A stretch of DNA of 64,000 nt from Ceratothoa steindachneri. Lineage: Eukaryota > Arthropoda > Malacostraca > Isopoda > Cymothoidae. The stretch lies in contig OZ018323.1 of assembly GCA_963969495.1 (NCBI GenBank), positions 67,584,460-67,648,459 on the forward strand, in the 5' to 3' direction. The position numbers and the translations under genes are program-made. Below are positions 1 to 12,451 of this stretch, piece by piece. How positions within the stretch are numbered: position 1 is the stretch's first letter; each line of letters begins with the position of its first letter. The notes under the pieces were generated by a model, which saw only the letters and a list, made by a program, of their open reading frames with translations, searched no databases and had not been told where the DNA came from.

Positions 1-703
1 GGTGTATGTATGAATGTAAGCATAAGTTGAGGCCTTGTGCGACATGAGAGAAATGGTTTGTGTTAACGTGAATGATATACGCCTATTGTATTACAACAAC
101 CACATTTTTTTAAGGTGCAAAAAGTGGTTATCATTGCGGTAAGATTACACTTCTCCACGTAACAACTTGTCACTGAATCTAGATTTCATTCGGTCCTCTT
201 ATATCAACACCGAAAGGGACGAAGAATAAATCGCGCAAAGGCGTTTACATTTTAATCCAGGCTAGATATTTTTTTATCTGCGCCAAAAAAAATTGGCAGA
301 TTTTTGTTATGACCCCTGTTTTGTCTATTGAGACACAAATAGGTAAAAAAACAACAAAAAAAAAAAGGTTGACAGATTTCGACTAAATTTTGTGGAGGAG
401 TGGGTTCGATTTAGGAAATCAGGATTGCTCACATTCGCTTAAACATCGCAAAATAGGGCACTTTCCGATTATGGCAGAGGTATGCTCTATCTGCATGCTT
501 TCTACCTTTTGCTATTCACTACTCGGTAGTGAAACGTAGCTTCCTACCATTAGCAACGTTAAGCTTCAAGGAGTTGAGTTAGTCTTTGGTTACGGGTAGC
601 CGATTTCATAGGGTTGACCGCGGCGGTTTGCATATTTAGCGAGCCACGGTTCGGATCCTACGTGCCGCACCTGCAAGAGCGGCACGTCCACGGAGTACCC
701 AGG
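1..703. other. Unassigned DNA at window start
   Basis: No gene, RNA or recognisable mobile element is seen. The stretch has an A-rich run near 345-367 and otherwise mixed composition. It is presumably an intron of, or sequence upstream of, the Hook gene whose first visible exon lies at 4618. Confidence 0.5.
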
Positions 704-1608
704 CTGACCTGCTTGAAGAGTTTGTTGAGATCAGTGTCCTAAATGTGGATAAATAAAGTTATCGCTATCCGTGAACCACTTCATCTAGCTGTGTGTTATC
801 CGGATGCACAGCTCGATTTGGGGTTTGAGATGGTCGAGTACCTTCATGGTAGTGATCACTTTCTCATCCTAATAAATTTTTAATGTCCGCTGCCGCCTGA
901 GAAGCCACATAAGTACTGCTGAGTTTTCGCGGTGTCCCTGATTCAAAGATATGACTTACTTTTCTATTCGTAGAAGAGTTGAGGCCGTTGAGTTTTCCCC
1001 ATCCTCATTGCCGTTTCATGACCACCTTTCCTAGAAGGTCTTGCTCTTTTGTACCCCCCTTCCCCCATCCCGCCTCTTTGTGATCCCTGACTGTGAGATA
1101 TTCCCGTATACGCTACAAGTGCCTCCCCAACGATTTGACCCTGTATGAATTTCGTCGAGTGAGGTCCAGGTTCTTCAGGTGTTTCGAAGCACGTTTGTTG
1201 CTCTTCTTTGTAGCCATATGTGTATTGACTCGAGGAAAAGACCCCTCTTGCAGAGGTGCGGAAGTTTGTCAAAAGGATTCGAGACAAATCGTAGGACCCT
1301 TCCCCCCAACCCAGGAGGTCGGGACTGCAATCTCAAAGCCTGCCTCACCAAACATTCTGCAAGCTGAACGACCGGGCCGTCGTTTCGCTTTTCCCCATAC
1401 TGACTACATGGCATGAATCAGGTCAGCACTTCGGGTTGCATGACAACGAAGATGGAAGATGCCGAGCGGGAATCTAAAGTTATGTGCCATTAATCCGAGA
1501 ATTATTCTGTGGATATAGCCCACTCCAACGCCTCATTTGCTTCAAGTCGTTTTTTTGTGGCTTCCGATTCGGGCGCACTCGCTCGACGCAGTGTTATTTG
1601 ATGGAGCC
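704..1608 (+). mobile_element. Decayed fragment of the I-like LINE, internally deleted
   Basis: Nucleotide similarity to the full-length LINE at 49924-56869 is visible by eye. Positions 704-1090 follow the end of its endonuclease domain (around 53370-53740), and 1090-1365 follow the linker before the reverse transcriptase (around 53810-54060). From about 1370 the match jumps to the C-terminal region after RNase H (56165-56400), so roughly 2.1 kb of the element is missing. All reading frames are broken. Both 5' and 3' ends are absent and no target duplication is seen. This is an old, dead copy in the sense orientation of the host gene. Confidence 0.8.
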
Positions 1609-1901
1609 TATTTATAAGCTTAAAAAAATAAGTGAATAATGTCTAATTTCGGCAGTTATGCTCTTCTTGGCACCAGGCAACAGTTTTTTGTTTTTTTAAT
1701 TAAAAACAATATCGAGATCCACATCGGAGAGGGCGAATCGGTATTAGAGAAAGCATAGATGCCTAAAATTACTGAACAATATGATGACTCCTCTGTCACT
1801 TGCCAAAGTTATGCATACTTTCAAACGGCCGGACTGAAGCCTACCTTTTACTTCCCCGATCTGATGGTAGATTCGTGGATGGAGAAGTGAGTGGTCCGAT
1901 C

Positions 1902-1985
1902 TGGTAGAGCAAGGGCGGGCAACCTTTTCAGAGTGAGGGCCAGAAGAGACTTGGGACCAGGCCGCGGGTCGGAGTGACAAACGAA
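1902..1985. mobile_element. Possible hAT-like non-autonomous element remnant
   Basis: The words 'gggcgggcaaccttttcagag' and then 'gagggccag...ggccgcgggtcggag' resemble the terminal regions of hAT (Charlie-like) elements, which often read GGGTGGGCAACCTTTT and GGGCCGCGGGT. I see no 8-bp target duplication and no transposase. This is a similarity-of-words call only. The rest of 1609-2355 shows nothing recognisable. Confidence 0.25.
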
Positions 1986-2355
1986 ATCCACAAAGTGACC
2001 ATATATATTTACTAGAATACATTATACAAGAATTTTATTGAAAGACACACATCAGTGCGACGGTTGGTGCTGCTTGCCATGAAGAAGTGCTTCAATGTCC
2101 GGCTCGATCGATGGATGAGGTAGACAACTGAAGAATGTCATTGAGGTGGCTGTCCGAGAGTTGGGAGTGAAGGTGAGACTTCGTGTGCTTCATTTTGGAG
2201 GAGAGCTTTTCGCAACCATAGGTGCTGCCAAACATGGCCACGACGCGTTGAACATGCACAATGTATTTTGGAAAATTGCTAGAAGAGAGGATGAGGTCGC
2301 GGAAAAGAGGTGCGGAACTTCGCCTTCAGTTCATCATTGCGCTACAGCTCCAGGC

Positions 2356-2400
2356 AGTTGCCAGATGGGCTCTATAAAAAACCAAAAAAACAAAAACAAA
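2356..2400 (+). mobile_element. 3' tail fragment of the I-like LINE
   Basis: The block 'agttgccagatgggctctat' followed by an A-rich tail with interspersed C is the same as the last 25 bases and poly(A) of the full-length LINE (56829-56869). Upstream bases do not match, so this is an extremely 5'-truncated copy or a fragment. Confidence 0.5.
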
Positions 2401-4617
2401 ACCCTGCAGCTTCACCAACTCCATCTGCTGGGTGGCAGAAGCCTCGTCCACGGGGAAATCAAAGGGGGTGGTGAAAAGCTTGAAATCTCCAGCCAGCGGC
2501 CTGACTCCTGCGAAACGTAAAGCAAATTCCTCCCGTAGAGAGGCGACGACACTACCGCGTCTCCAGTGAGACAGATGCTGTTTGGCAGAATTTATTTTAT
2601 TGGGGGAGGGGGTCGCGACCCGGATTCCAATATTAATGCCGAGCTAGGTGGCCACCCTTGTGTAGAGGAACAGCATAAAACGCTCGATAACAACGATGGT
2701 GGGGGGGGGGGGGTGAAGGGTCACCTGGCGGAACATGAGGTTGTGCAAGAGTGGTCGCCTGAGGGGGCCTTCAGGACACGCGGTTGATGACGGATGAAAT
2801 CGGAAAGAAGTGGACCGAAAGAAGGCCAAAGCATCAGATAGACGGAGGTTCGTTCTCCTGTGTTTATGGTATCAGACTACTTGCGTCTTTCATTCCAGGG
2901 ACGTTGAGTGTTACATGCCGTAGCGCGTCTAGTAGGCTCCTTTAAGTGAAACTCGGGCTATGTACCCCCACATATTCTCACTTTCTTCACCTCTTTCATA
3001 AAATTTGGCGGATATACTCCTACTAGTAGTCTTTTTATATATATACACAACGGAAATTCGTTGATCTCTAGTGAGAATGTACTCGGTTGTTTTTCTTTTA
3101 ATCAACCCTCTAGGCCGCAGCATTCATAGTTCGAGTATTTATCATTTACTTTTACCCTTCCTCATATTTTCAAATATTGCTCTTATTTCCTGCTTTTTTT
3201 CTGGCAACTCATGTTTTCCCCATTCGAACGAGTAAATCTCCGTTGGATTACACGAAATAATTTTTTCCCCGATTTTACCACGGGATGTTATTTTATTTGC
3301 GTGTACAGTGAATGTAAAGATTGATTGGTGCCGTACTACACCGTTTATCCGAAAGCGTGTTGCAACACCGGGAATTTTCTTGTTAAGTCTTGTGCAAGCA
3401 TGGGCAACCTTGCTGACACTATCTTGAGGATTTTGTGCCCTCCGACCCCAAAGCCCGCAGTTTGCCTCCCAGGCCCCAATGCCCTCAAGACGATCAGCGT
3501 CTGTCTTCCACACATTTCCTCTCCCTTCATTTTTACAGATCTTTAAATTTTTTGCGGGCGTTTTCCTCATTGCATTAAAATTAATGGAATTCCCCTCCCC
3601 CAAATCCGCTTGAATCTTAAAAAAAAAAATCGAGTGCCCTATTAATAGCATAATGGGCAGTTTGAACCTGTACCTTACGTCGTGTCGAGCCCACACAGAC
3701 GTGGGCTATCCCCACTTTGAATAGGACTTTATACCTAGGCGCGTCGTTGCTGTATTTGGACAGAAGGAAGTGTGGAATGCCCATTTAATTGACCCCGCCC
3801 TCTCTCGGCCAGTTTTATACAATTATCGTAGCTCGCACTTTTGTGGTGTAGAAGGGGTCTATTTTCCCTCGTTCGACTTTAATGGGTATTTATTTCCTGC
3901 GTTATTAAACCCCAATTTTCCATCTCTCAAATCGGTCTTCTTGATTGATGTTTCGGTGACTTCAGAACCACGCCCACTATTTGGAATGCTGATTGTAGGA
4001 GGAGGGCTGAAGAGTCCTGGTTCTACATAGGTGGGCATGTCAGCCCCCAGGCTACTTCGTGAGCCTATTGATACGACTTTCTTGGTACCCGGCACGTGCA
4101 AGATACTGCTCGAATGCTGCCTCCTACTCTGATGTACCACGGTCTTTGCACTTGAGGCCTCACTGAGTGCGGCCGAATCCCCACGTCGAGCCACCGAATC
4201 ACTCAAAATGGATATCCAGATGGGGCGAGATTTGTGAGTGGGGGGACGCCCTTTCACTGTGTAGCAACGGAGTTTTGCTTTCGCAACACTCTCGCTGGGG
4301 GGCTTGGCGAGATATTGTGTGCCCTTTTATGGTTGGCTTTGATTCCTTTCATATCCGCCGCTTGCTTCATCCACTCTATTTTCTTCAAAGTCTGCCGTTT
4401 GCCTCGGCTTTTCTTAAAGCTCTCACAGTAGGTCTAGGAGAATGGGAATTCGAACTCTGCCTCGTTGAGACAAATGGGCTTATCCAAAGGTCCCCTTCTA
4501 TCGACCTCGAGCCTCAATTAGCTTCTAAATGAGTCTCGCTTCACCAGACGCTTGGCGTCACTCAATGTGAGTCGATTTTTTAGTGACTGCGTTTCACTTT
4601 TGTCTCTCCTCCCGCAG
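2401..4617. other. Unassigned DNA ending in a splice acceptor (upstream Hook intron)
   Basis: No gene is supported. The longest open frame (3142-3696, minus, 184 codons) has no recognisable domain and no sign of selection. A 13-base G run lies near 2700. The last 30 bases (4588-4617) form a pyrimidine-rich tract ending in CGCAG, the acceptor of the exon that follows, so at least the right end is intron. The preceding Hook exon was looked for and not found. Confidence 0.5.
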
Positions 4618-4726
4618 GTGTCCAACCTTCGAAAGATCCACCAGGGCGTCATGGATTACTTTTACTCGTCGGAGCTACCCGGCCAATCCATCCACCAATT
4701 CCCTGCCCCGGACCTGAACAAGATTG
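4618..4726 (+). CDS. hook: Hook-family protein, internal exon (N-terminal Hook domain)
   Basis: This 109-bp exon is bounded by a pyrimidine tract plus CAG at 4615-4617 and by G|GTGAGT at 4726/4727. It enters in phase 0 and leaves in phase 1. It encodes 36 residues beginning VSNLRKIHQGVMDYF and ending PAPDLNKI. Hook proteins (HOOK1-3) have the matching order: SNLKKIL-GI-DY, then a D-F-PD-NLI segment, in the helical N-terminal Hook domain, roughly residues 73-106 of human HOOK3 as I recall it. That domain binds the dynein light intermediate chain, and Hook proteins link dynein to cargo such as endosomes. The continuation is the exon at 59700. The preceding exon is not visible. The family call is strong because both exons join in frame into one known domain. 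Confidence 0.85.
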
Positions 4727-6039
4727 GTGAGTGTTCCTTTTTGCGCCATTTCGTGATCCCAGAATTGGAGATTGCGCTCGATTAAACAATTAGGTAATGA
4801 TGTTTGTGGCAATTATTGTGAATTCGGTTGTTATGTGGGGTGGGGATGGGGGAGGCCCGCAGTGGTGCTTTTACCACCACTTCCCATTTTGGGAGTCGCT
4901 ATTACTCTTATCTCTTTTTGCATCAGGCAGCTCAGGTTGCGTATTTTGTTGCATTTAACGCTAATTGCGTGGAGGAGGGGGGAGGATTTTTCCTCAGTGC
5001 TACGCGATTATTTGGTAGCTTTCTATAGAAACCGAAAAGCTTAAAGGAGGATAAAGTTGCATGTTTTTTCCTCTTTTATGTCCAAATATCAAGGTGTAAT
5101 TTTGTCGAGTGACCTCAGGCTATTTTTCGTCGTGTTCCGAGACAGACGACGGATATTCTTGGTATGAATGGGATGAGCATAGATGCACTTGTCGGCCTGT
5201 CATCTCGCTGAAGGCTTGTCAAAAACATTATTCAAATTGGTAGAAGCGGGAAAATCGTATTTGAGCTCAAAATTTTGGATGGAGGGTAGGGCTTTGTGCC
5301 CCATTGAGTGGTGAATTATGCTGACAAAGAGTGGGTCGCGCGAAAAGAATGTATCCAAGAATACTGAGTGGGGGGGGTGGGCAAGCCCAAGATGAAAAAG
5401 ACGCACAGGAGCTAATTAAAAAGTATGCCTTCGAACTCCGATGCTTGGGGAGTGCGTGTGTATGAATGGAGCTTTGAGAAACACCTGTGCAACACCTGCC
5501 CTTCCGGCCTCGCGGATCGATGCACTGACAGTCGCGAAAGTGTACCGTGATACACGGGAAAGGGAGTCGGGTTTTGAGATCTCCCTTTTTCCTCATATCT
5601 ACACTGGCTCCTCTTTCACTCCAAGGGGGGAGGGGTAATTTCTTCCCAAAAAGTCCGCGTCTTTTTTTGTCTGGTTGTTCCCGTATGCTTGGAATACATC
5701 TCCGTGAGTCAAGAGAGATATTTAAAAACGAGATTGGTGCGAACTAACGGGAAAGATTGGTAACAACAGAAAGGATTTGAGGTGAAAAATTGTGTGGAAG
5801 TTAGAGTAGAGGTGAGACTTGGGGCTAAAAATGGGTGAGCAACTGTCCCGAGGCTGGATTCATTTCTCTATAAAGGCAAGGGAGGGTTTAGAGACGGATT
5901 TATTAATCATTTTCAAAATCTCGCGAGGGATTTGTGTCTTGAATCCTGTTGCTGCACATGGTTCTCGCTAACCCTTAAGAAGACTACTATTTGTTAGGTA
6001 GTCCTATGGAGGCGACCGAACTTTAGAAAGATTTAGTCC
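4727..6039. other. Unassigned intronic DNA
   Basis: No gene or recognisable element is seen in these 1.3 kb. Small open frames are present on both strands without any domain. There are several runs of 6-9 G. Confidence 0.5.
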
Positions 6040-6290
6040 TGCAAATCAGCAGCGACTTGAAGATCTCTAGCCAGTGGCTCGAGGTAGAAAAAGGGGCCCC
6101 AGAGACTGTTCGAGTACATAGAGACAATTTCGTTTCCGAAACAAGGAGATTTGTGCTCAAACACTAGTCCGGCCCCACTTTGAGTACGCCGTAAAATTCT
6201 GGTCACCATCGCTGCGCAAAGACATTGAACGGCTAGAAAGGTTTCAGGCGAGGGCCACAAGTGGAAGTTGATTATAAGCTACCATTTGTG
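6040..6290 (+). pseudogene. CR1-like LINE reverse transcriptase fragment
   Basis: The + strand encodes, with frameshifts, the C-terminal part of a CR1-type reverse transcriptase. ISSDLKISSQ is followed by a segment reading LVRPHFEYAVKFWSPSLRKD and then IERLERFQARAT. These are the hallmarks of the thumb region after the YADD motif in CR1-group LINEs. The frame is broken several times and neither end of the element is present. The piece at 18036-18605 carries the same region and appears to be the same family. Confidence 0.75.
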
Positions 6291-8361
6291 ATTCATACCT
6301 CATTGATGTTTGAGAAATCTAAGGTTGAGAGGTTCAACGAGGGCTCATTTGATCGCTTGTCACTACAGTCGTGTGAATGAATAGACCGGTTGTCTCTTCA
6401 GAAACCCGTCGTCCGTGGGATCTACCTCTTGGGCGATTCGAGCATGGCTTTGGTGCGGATCTTAGATGCGATTTAAGAAGTGCGTCTTCCCGCGTGCAAA
6501 TGGACAGATTGCTCCTCGCCTTTCTAAAAGAGGAACGTACAGTTTGTGTGTGTTGGGGGGGAAGAGTGCGTAAAGTAGCTAGGACGTTCAGAATCCCCAA
6601 GAGAGAGAGAGAGAGAGAAAAAAAAACCCGAATTGATGAAATGATCTTCTCGTTCTGAAACTAGTACTCGAATTGGATGCCACGTTTACCGTAAGTGTAA
6701 TTTCTATTCTCTATGGTTATGTTTACCGTGAATATTTTGTTCCGTCGTGTTTTGTGATCGTTCTTGGAGATTAGTGAAAGAACAGCAAGACTCGACTCGC
6801 TTATCGAGGTCAACAAATCCCAAAATAGCCGGTAAAGAAGCTGCGCTGAGTGATGTCTATTAGTAGGAAATAAACGAAAATTGAATTCTGAAAATAGCTT
6901 ATATTTAAGCACCGCCCTAAATAATGACAATAGGATAGCACTATTAGAAAAAAAAAATGGGTCGATATTCGACAACAATTGTCCCACAGAAAGCATGAAA
7001 AGTGTATTTCTTATCTCTTCCTCTCCAAACCTGACTTGACTTGTAAAGAGACGCAACCCCCGTAACGAGGTAGTAAAGATAAGCCCTCGTCCAATCTGAT
7101 CCGCAATCTTTAATTTACTTATCTATCGTTTAACACGCCAGCAAGATTCGACGGTCTCGCGGGCCTATTGCCTGATAAGGATGTGAGGATGCTTTCTTCA
7201 CATTTTCACTTCTTCTATCTTCAACACTTTCTATGAAAAATGTCCTTATTGGTTTTGGTTTTAAATATGAGTAAAAACAAACAAACATGAAATCTGTGGC
7301 TTCTGATATTTACGTCCATTTTCGCTACCTTTGAATTTAAACTCTGTCCCTTCTATTTATTCTTTTATTTTTAAGAGCGATATTTGTCTATTATTTTCGG
7401 TTCATTTTTTAATGAAAAGTACGTTTTAGTGGTCACGTGCTGGTCTCTTCTTCAAAAGAGATCTCGACTGGTCTGTTATGTAACTTATTTCACTTAGGTG
7501 TAGCGTTTACAGGGGGGGGGGGAATATGGGTTGCTACAAAGGAGATGGTACCCCATTCCCCTTTCAGGGACGCCCATACTCTGTCGAAATGCCATTTAAC
7601 GGCTCTAAAGAGGTAAGACGGTTACCATAGCCTACCAACACTATGGGAATCGATTTGAACGAGCGTGTATAGAAAAATGGCATTGGCAGTGTTTAACAGC
7701 GTGTTGTCAGGCGGGAGGCGAGGGGATATTGAGGGAAGGGGAATTTTTATTTTCGATTGAGCGGAAGTGAAATCGTGTCCGAGTGCCACGAGGAAATAGA
7801 CTGGAAAGTCGGTACTGTGCACCGCCGCGTTTCCTGGCTCCTTACCCTGACCTCCTCTTTGAGTGGTTGTGATCCAAGAAAGCGAAATGATCTAGTCGTT
7901 TACTACGATGGCGCAAGTGGCACCACAGCGGTTCAAACCCATCATCGGCATTAGCGCTCTTGTATTGTCCCAAAAGAATCTTGCGCAGGGTCTAACCTCC
8001 TCCCCCCCTCCTATGGTGCTGAGGGAACAAAAGGCTCGCCGCCGCCTTTCCTAAATCTTGAAATGGCGAAAACCAAGAGGAGGGTTTCGCCGTTCTAAAA
8101 TTCGAAGAAATCTCAAATTTGTCCATTCCATTCCGTTACTCCCCTTATTTGTCAAAATGAAGCCCCCGAACTCAAGTCTGGTACTGCTTCGTCCATCGTT
8201 GTGCTCAGAATAGTGAACTTTTATTGTTTTCAGGTTCGATTTTCTCTGGAGGTGAATCAGTCAGTAACGCCTGCGCTCTTATCCAGCTGACTGCTTCTCT
8301 GCGCGAGAGAAGATCAAGGCTTAGACGAAAATTGCATGTCGTAGTTTGACACAGGGCGCGC
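6291..8361. other. Unassigned intronic DNA
   Basis: A short (GA)n run lies at 6601-6620 and a 10-base G run near 7513. No gene, RNA or element is recognised in the remaining 2 kb. Confidence 0.5.
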
Positions 8362-9334
8362 AGAGGGGTTCGGCTTCCACGCCGTATCCCCTCTGTTTGA
8401 AGTTAGCGGGGCTCTGCCAGGCGCTGCGTCTGTCTTCACGGCCGAGCTGGTTCGGAGACCGGATTGTGATCTATAGCGAGTCACAAAGCGCCCAGAGTGC
8501 TCTCGGGGCATTAGAATCTCCGCATCCCCTGGTTCGCGATATTCGTGACGCCACGATTTTGGCAAGCTGGGCGGATGTCGAGATTATCTTTGGCTGGGTT
8601 CCTGGACATGTAGGAATTGCCGGGAATGAGCACGCCGATGAGGGCTCTGCGACCGGACCAGCGTTTCGCTCTTCCTCACACCGACTACATGGCAGGAATT
8701 CGGGCTGCTTGGCAAAGAAGATGGGAGACGGTCGAAGGAAACTTAAAGTTGCGTGCCATTGCGCCGCGACTGTTCCCATGGACCTACCCAACAATGCCGC
8801 GAAGGTTTCAGGTTGCTTTCTGTCGTCTCCGAATTGGGCACACTCGCGGGATGCACCGCCATTTGATGGAGCGCCCTACTGTAAAGACTGCGTTGTCCCC
8901 CAGACTTTTCGGCACATTCTTGTTGAATGTCCCAATCTGGGCGATCTCGCGCACGTTACCTGTTCCGGTACCGGGATGGGCGCGGTCGCTACCGCCTGTC
9001 CCTTGTGCTCGGGACGAGTTCGTGCAAATGGACTGGTGGACTTACAGACTTTTGGGGGGAGGCTGGCCTTCTCCCCTTTATTTAACTAGGTTTTGTGCTT
9101 TTTGTTATTGTTGTTTTCTTTGTAGGTCGCACGCTCCTGCGCCTGGAGGAGGAAGACCTTCCCCCGACGCCGGAGCTTGCTTCCTGATTGTTACCATCTT
9201 CCCTTTTTATCTGTTCTTTTTTCATATTCTTATTTTAAAGTAGCCTAGTGCCAGGCTGTCGTGATTGCGGCGACTTACGCCCAAGTGGGCAGTCGCCAGA
9301 TGGGCTCCTAAAATAAAAATAAAAAAAATCGAAT
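8362..9334 (+). mobile_element. 5'-truncated I-like LINE copy (RNase H to poly(A))
   Basis: This copy aligns with 55838-56869 of the full-length LINE. It begins inside the RNase H coding part, lacks a roughly 60-bp block of RNase H after the 'ttcacggccgagctggt' word, and then runs through the C-terminal Cys/His region (YCKDCVVPQTFRHILVECP) to the stop and 3' UTR. The tail is an A-rich run with AAAAT units ending near 9334. Frameshifts split the reading frame between two frames. Truncation at the 5' end is normal for target-primed reverse transcription. No clear target duplication is visible. Confidence 0.88.
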
Positions 9335-12300
9335 GAAAGATCCATAGGCGTTGGTCCGAGGATGAAAGGTTGCGTGAATGAAAAGCATTAATGGTGGGAA
9401 ATGCGGTTGGTGGAGCAATGAGTTGCCGCCATCGCACTGCATCGGGCGCGTTCCTCATCTACGCCACGTAAATCCCTGCATCCGATAGACCAATGTATAA
9501 CCGTAAATTGAACCGTTTCATTTGTCTATTTTAACATTCCCTTTTGCCCCAATCCTACCCGATCCATTGTGGAAGTGGTTAAAACATTGCTATGGCAACC
9601 GTATATAAACGCTGCGTGCAATGCGTTTAAGCTGACATTGGTGGGAAATATTTTACGCGGAAGAAGGGGGGGGGGGCGTATTTAAAAGGATATAAATAAA
9701 CGTTCTGAAAAATAATTTTGCATGGCATAGGACTCTCCTGGAAACCTTGCCAACAATGCTCTGGGGCGGAGGGGTGTTTCCAAATATTCATGAACATATT
9801 CGCTTAGGGAACAAACACTCGTTAAGACGAAACGTCTCCCTTAGATGACGCAAGAAGTAGGGGAGGGGCAGAAGGGCGAATTAAGGGGTCATTGAGGAGG
9901 GGATATTGCTCAAATACCCTCATCGAGAAAAATATAAATTGTAAGTTCCCTCTTTTCCCCGACCGCGCATACCGATCTCTCCAAGAAAACAGTGAAAATA
10001 AAATTGGATGGAGGTGACCACTTTAACCGTCTGTGTAAGGAGATTGTCCTTAAATTATACAAATCTAAGTCGAGACCACATTCAGAAAACTATTTAGGCA
10101 AGAGTTCCCGCCTTCAAGCAGGATTTACACCTCTTAGAAGCGGTTTAGAGGAGACGATCAAAATGATTGCTAACGGGAATGCGCAGGCTGAGGGCACTCA
10201 ACTTATTCTCTTGAAAGATGTTGACTGGCGTTGAATAAATTCGAAAGAGAAGTTGTTGGTTTTTTTTATTTAAAATAAAACCTGCGGATGGGTCATATTT
10301 TGAAAACTAAAAGAAAAGTTGTAGGCTAGATTTGCGCAAATATACTTTAGTCATTGAGTTATACATAGAATCTTGAATGAAATAATTTCGCCGGAGAGAT
10401 TTTTTTAATTGTGCCAATTCGATTGTTTTTAACATAAAGTTGGATAAATATGTATTTGAATGGGACGGTTCTATATATGATTGGCATTAGTGGATTACAT
10501 GGCATTCTACGATTTTATTAAGACTTTACGGGCTTCCTTAAAAGGAAGTTTGATTTTAGAACCACATATGATCCAAACTGGATCAGTTAATGGACAGTTT
10601 GGATATGATTCGACAATACTTATTTTGTCTGCTTAATTTTATGTTTTATTACCCTAGTTTTTGTATTTTGAGACATAATTTGACCACCTTTAGAGTGATA
10701 AATATAGTATTCGGGAACTTTGCGTGTGGTTCACCTTTAAATGCTAGTGCCATTTTGTGCTCTAATTCTTTCTTAGTTTAGGAACCGCTTTATCGCGTAT
10801 TTCTCTTAGCATTCTCCCCATTTGGTAACTAGAGCAGGTTCGTTTGCAGCGGACGTAAGAAAGAGGAGGGTAAATGAAATCTAAGAGAGTAAATAAGAGC
10901 AGGAACACCCAAAGTGGCAACGATCTATTCACACACAGAAGCCCTTGGGTGAAGTTTATGCTGAATGGATTTTGGCGACGGCAAACGTATGATGAACCCA
11001 CTCGTCCTCCCCTTGCTGTTGCTACACAGGGATAACCTGTTCTTTCTAATGGCTGCGGATGGGAGACCCTTATGCCCCTATCTCAGAATCAATCCCTTGT
11101 TCCCACGAGTGTCCTTCAACCCATCGATGTGCCAAGCAACGGAGTCCGTCTTTTAGAGACCCCCCCCTCCACTGGCGACCCTCCCGTTTACTTAATTTAT
11201 GAATTTAATTCGATCAGTTGGGTACGATTGACTTTGATTCTTGGATCAAAGATATTTGCTTCTTTAGGAATTGGGACTATTTCGCCAATTTGCATTTGAA
11301 GTGCTTAATTGGGTTGCAACCAGGTGCGTTTATCAACGCTACTAGTGGATTTTTTTCATAGGCTGAAGCACCTTGTAGTTGAAAATCTTGTATGGATGAA
11401 TGAGGAATCCCTATACATCTACTCAGTTCGGATCTATTAATTCTCTTGTGCTGCTCTCTTTCGTTCAGTCTTGGGGGAAGTGTGATGTTTATGAGTGGGT
11501 GTACTCGCGTATCATTTGCGTGTCAGGTATATTTACACCCAAGGCGTTGAGCTTGTGACTAAAAAGGGAGATTCTAAGGTTATAGTTCTAATCTCGAGGA
11601 CAATGGCAGAACGGTGTGTGATTATGCAGCAACACAAGCTCAGAGCACCCATATATTGTCTTTGGCGTGTTCGTGTGTGTGGAGGGTAAATGTTTTTGTT
11701 TAGTCATGAAACACTTGGTCCACTGGTGCCATAATAGCTCGGTGTTCGTTTAGAGTTCCGCTACCTATCCTATCAAGTGGCCTCGCCATACCCCGTGTCA
11801 GCAAGGGGGTACCACCTGTGGCATCGACAGCTATGTTGCAGCTGACCCGAAGAGGATCACGTTCTCTCACTACCCTCAACCCCCGCAGTGGGATCGGCCC
11901 ATTAATGCATCGTATCCCCGAAATAGGACGCTCACAATTTTAGGCAATGGGAAAGTTATTTTCAAAAGTTTGTGGCTGTGGTCTTTTATTATTTCCAAAA
12001 TGACGTCACTCGCTCGACTCAGAGGGGTCTGGTGAGGGGACTTGGCATGCCTATATTCTTCGCATCCATTTCTACTTCTAGTGCCCCCCCCCCACACCAC
12101 CACCACCACACACACACAGTAAACCTCGTATCTCTCCTTTTGCGCACCTGCAAAGGGGTTCCATCTGTAATCTGAGCAAAATATTTGGACACTTTTAAAT
12201 AAGTTATTTAATATATATTTTAGCCTTTAATCGTGAATGGTAATCACGGAGCCAATCTATTTTGATGTGTTAACAAAAGAAAATGAAAAGTTGAAAATAA

Positions 12301-12451
12301 TATTTGGGAAGAAAAGAAAAAATAAGCGTGGAAGTAAATATTTAGACGTCATGGAAAATACTTTTACACATAGGCATTTTTACAGATTTCGGGGGTGTCT
12401 AGAATGTTCTATAAAGATGTAGAATGATATGATGGGGTCCACCAGAGTTTA
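9335..12451. other. Unassigned intronic DNA
   Basis: Mostly AT-rich sequence (10200-10800 especially), with an 11-base G run near 9666 and a short C-run/(CAC)n/(CA)n patch at 12083-12118. A 'gcagctgac' word at 11838 recurs at about 20500 and 27075. No coding region or RNA is recognised. Confidence 0.5.

Noticed and set aside
3142..3696. 184-codon open frame on the minus strand
   Set aside because: No recognisable domain, no repeat partner and no splice context supporting it. It overlaps other random frames in the same region.
4560..4617. Possible donor GTGAGT at 4567, implying an upstream Hook exon with a 51-base intron
   Set aside because: The sequence before it gives no Hook-like peptide in the required phase and soon hits a stop.
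4552..4785. Reading frame 4552-4785 as a small complete gene
   Set aside because: Its middle is the Hook exon 4618-4726. The frame merely reads through the acceptor and donor; the ends are intronic.
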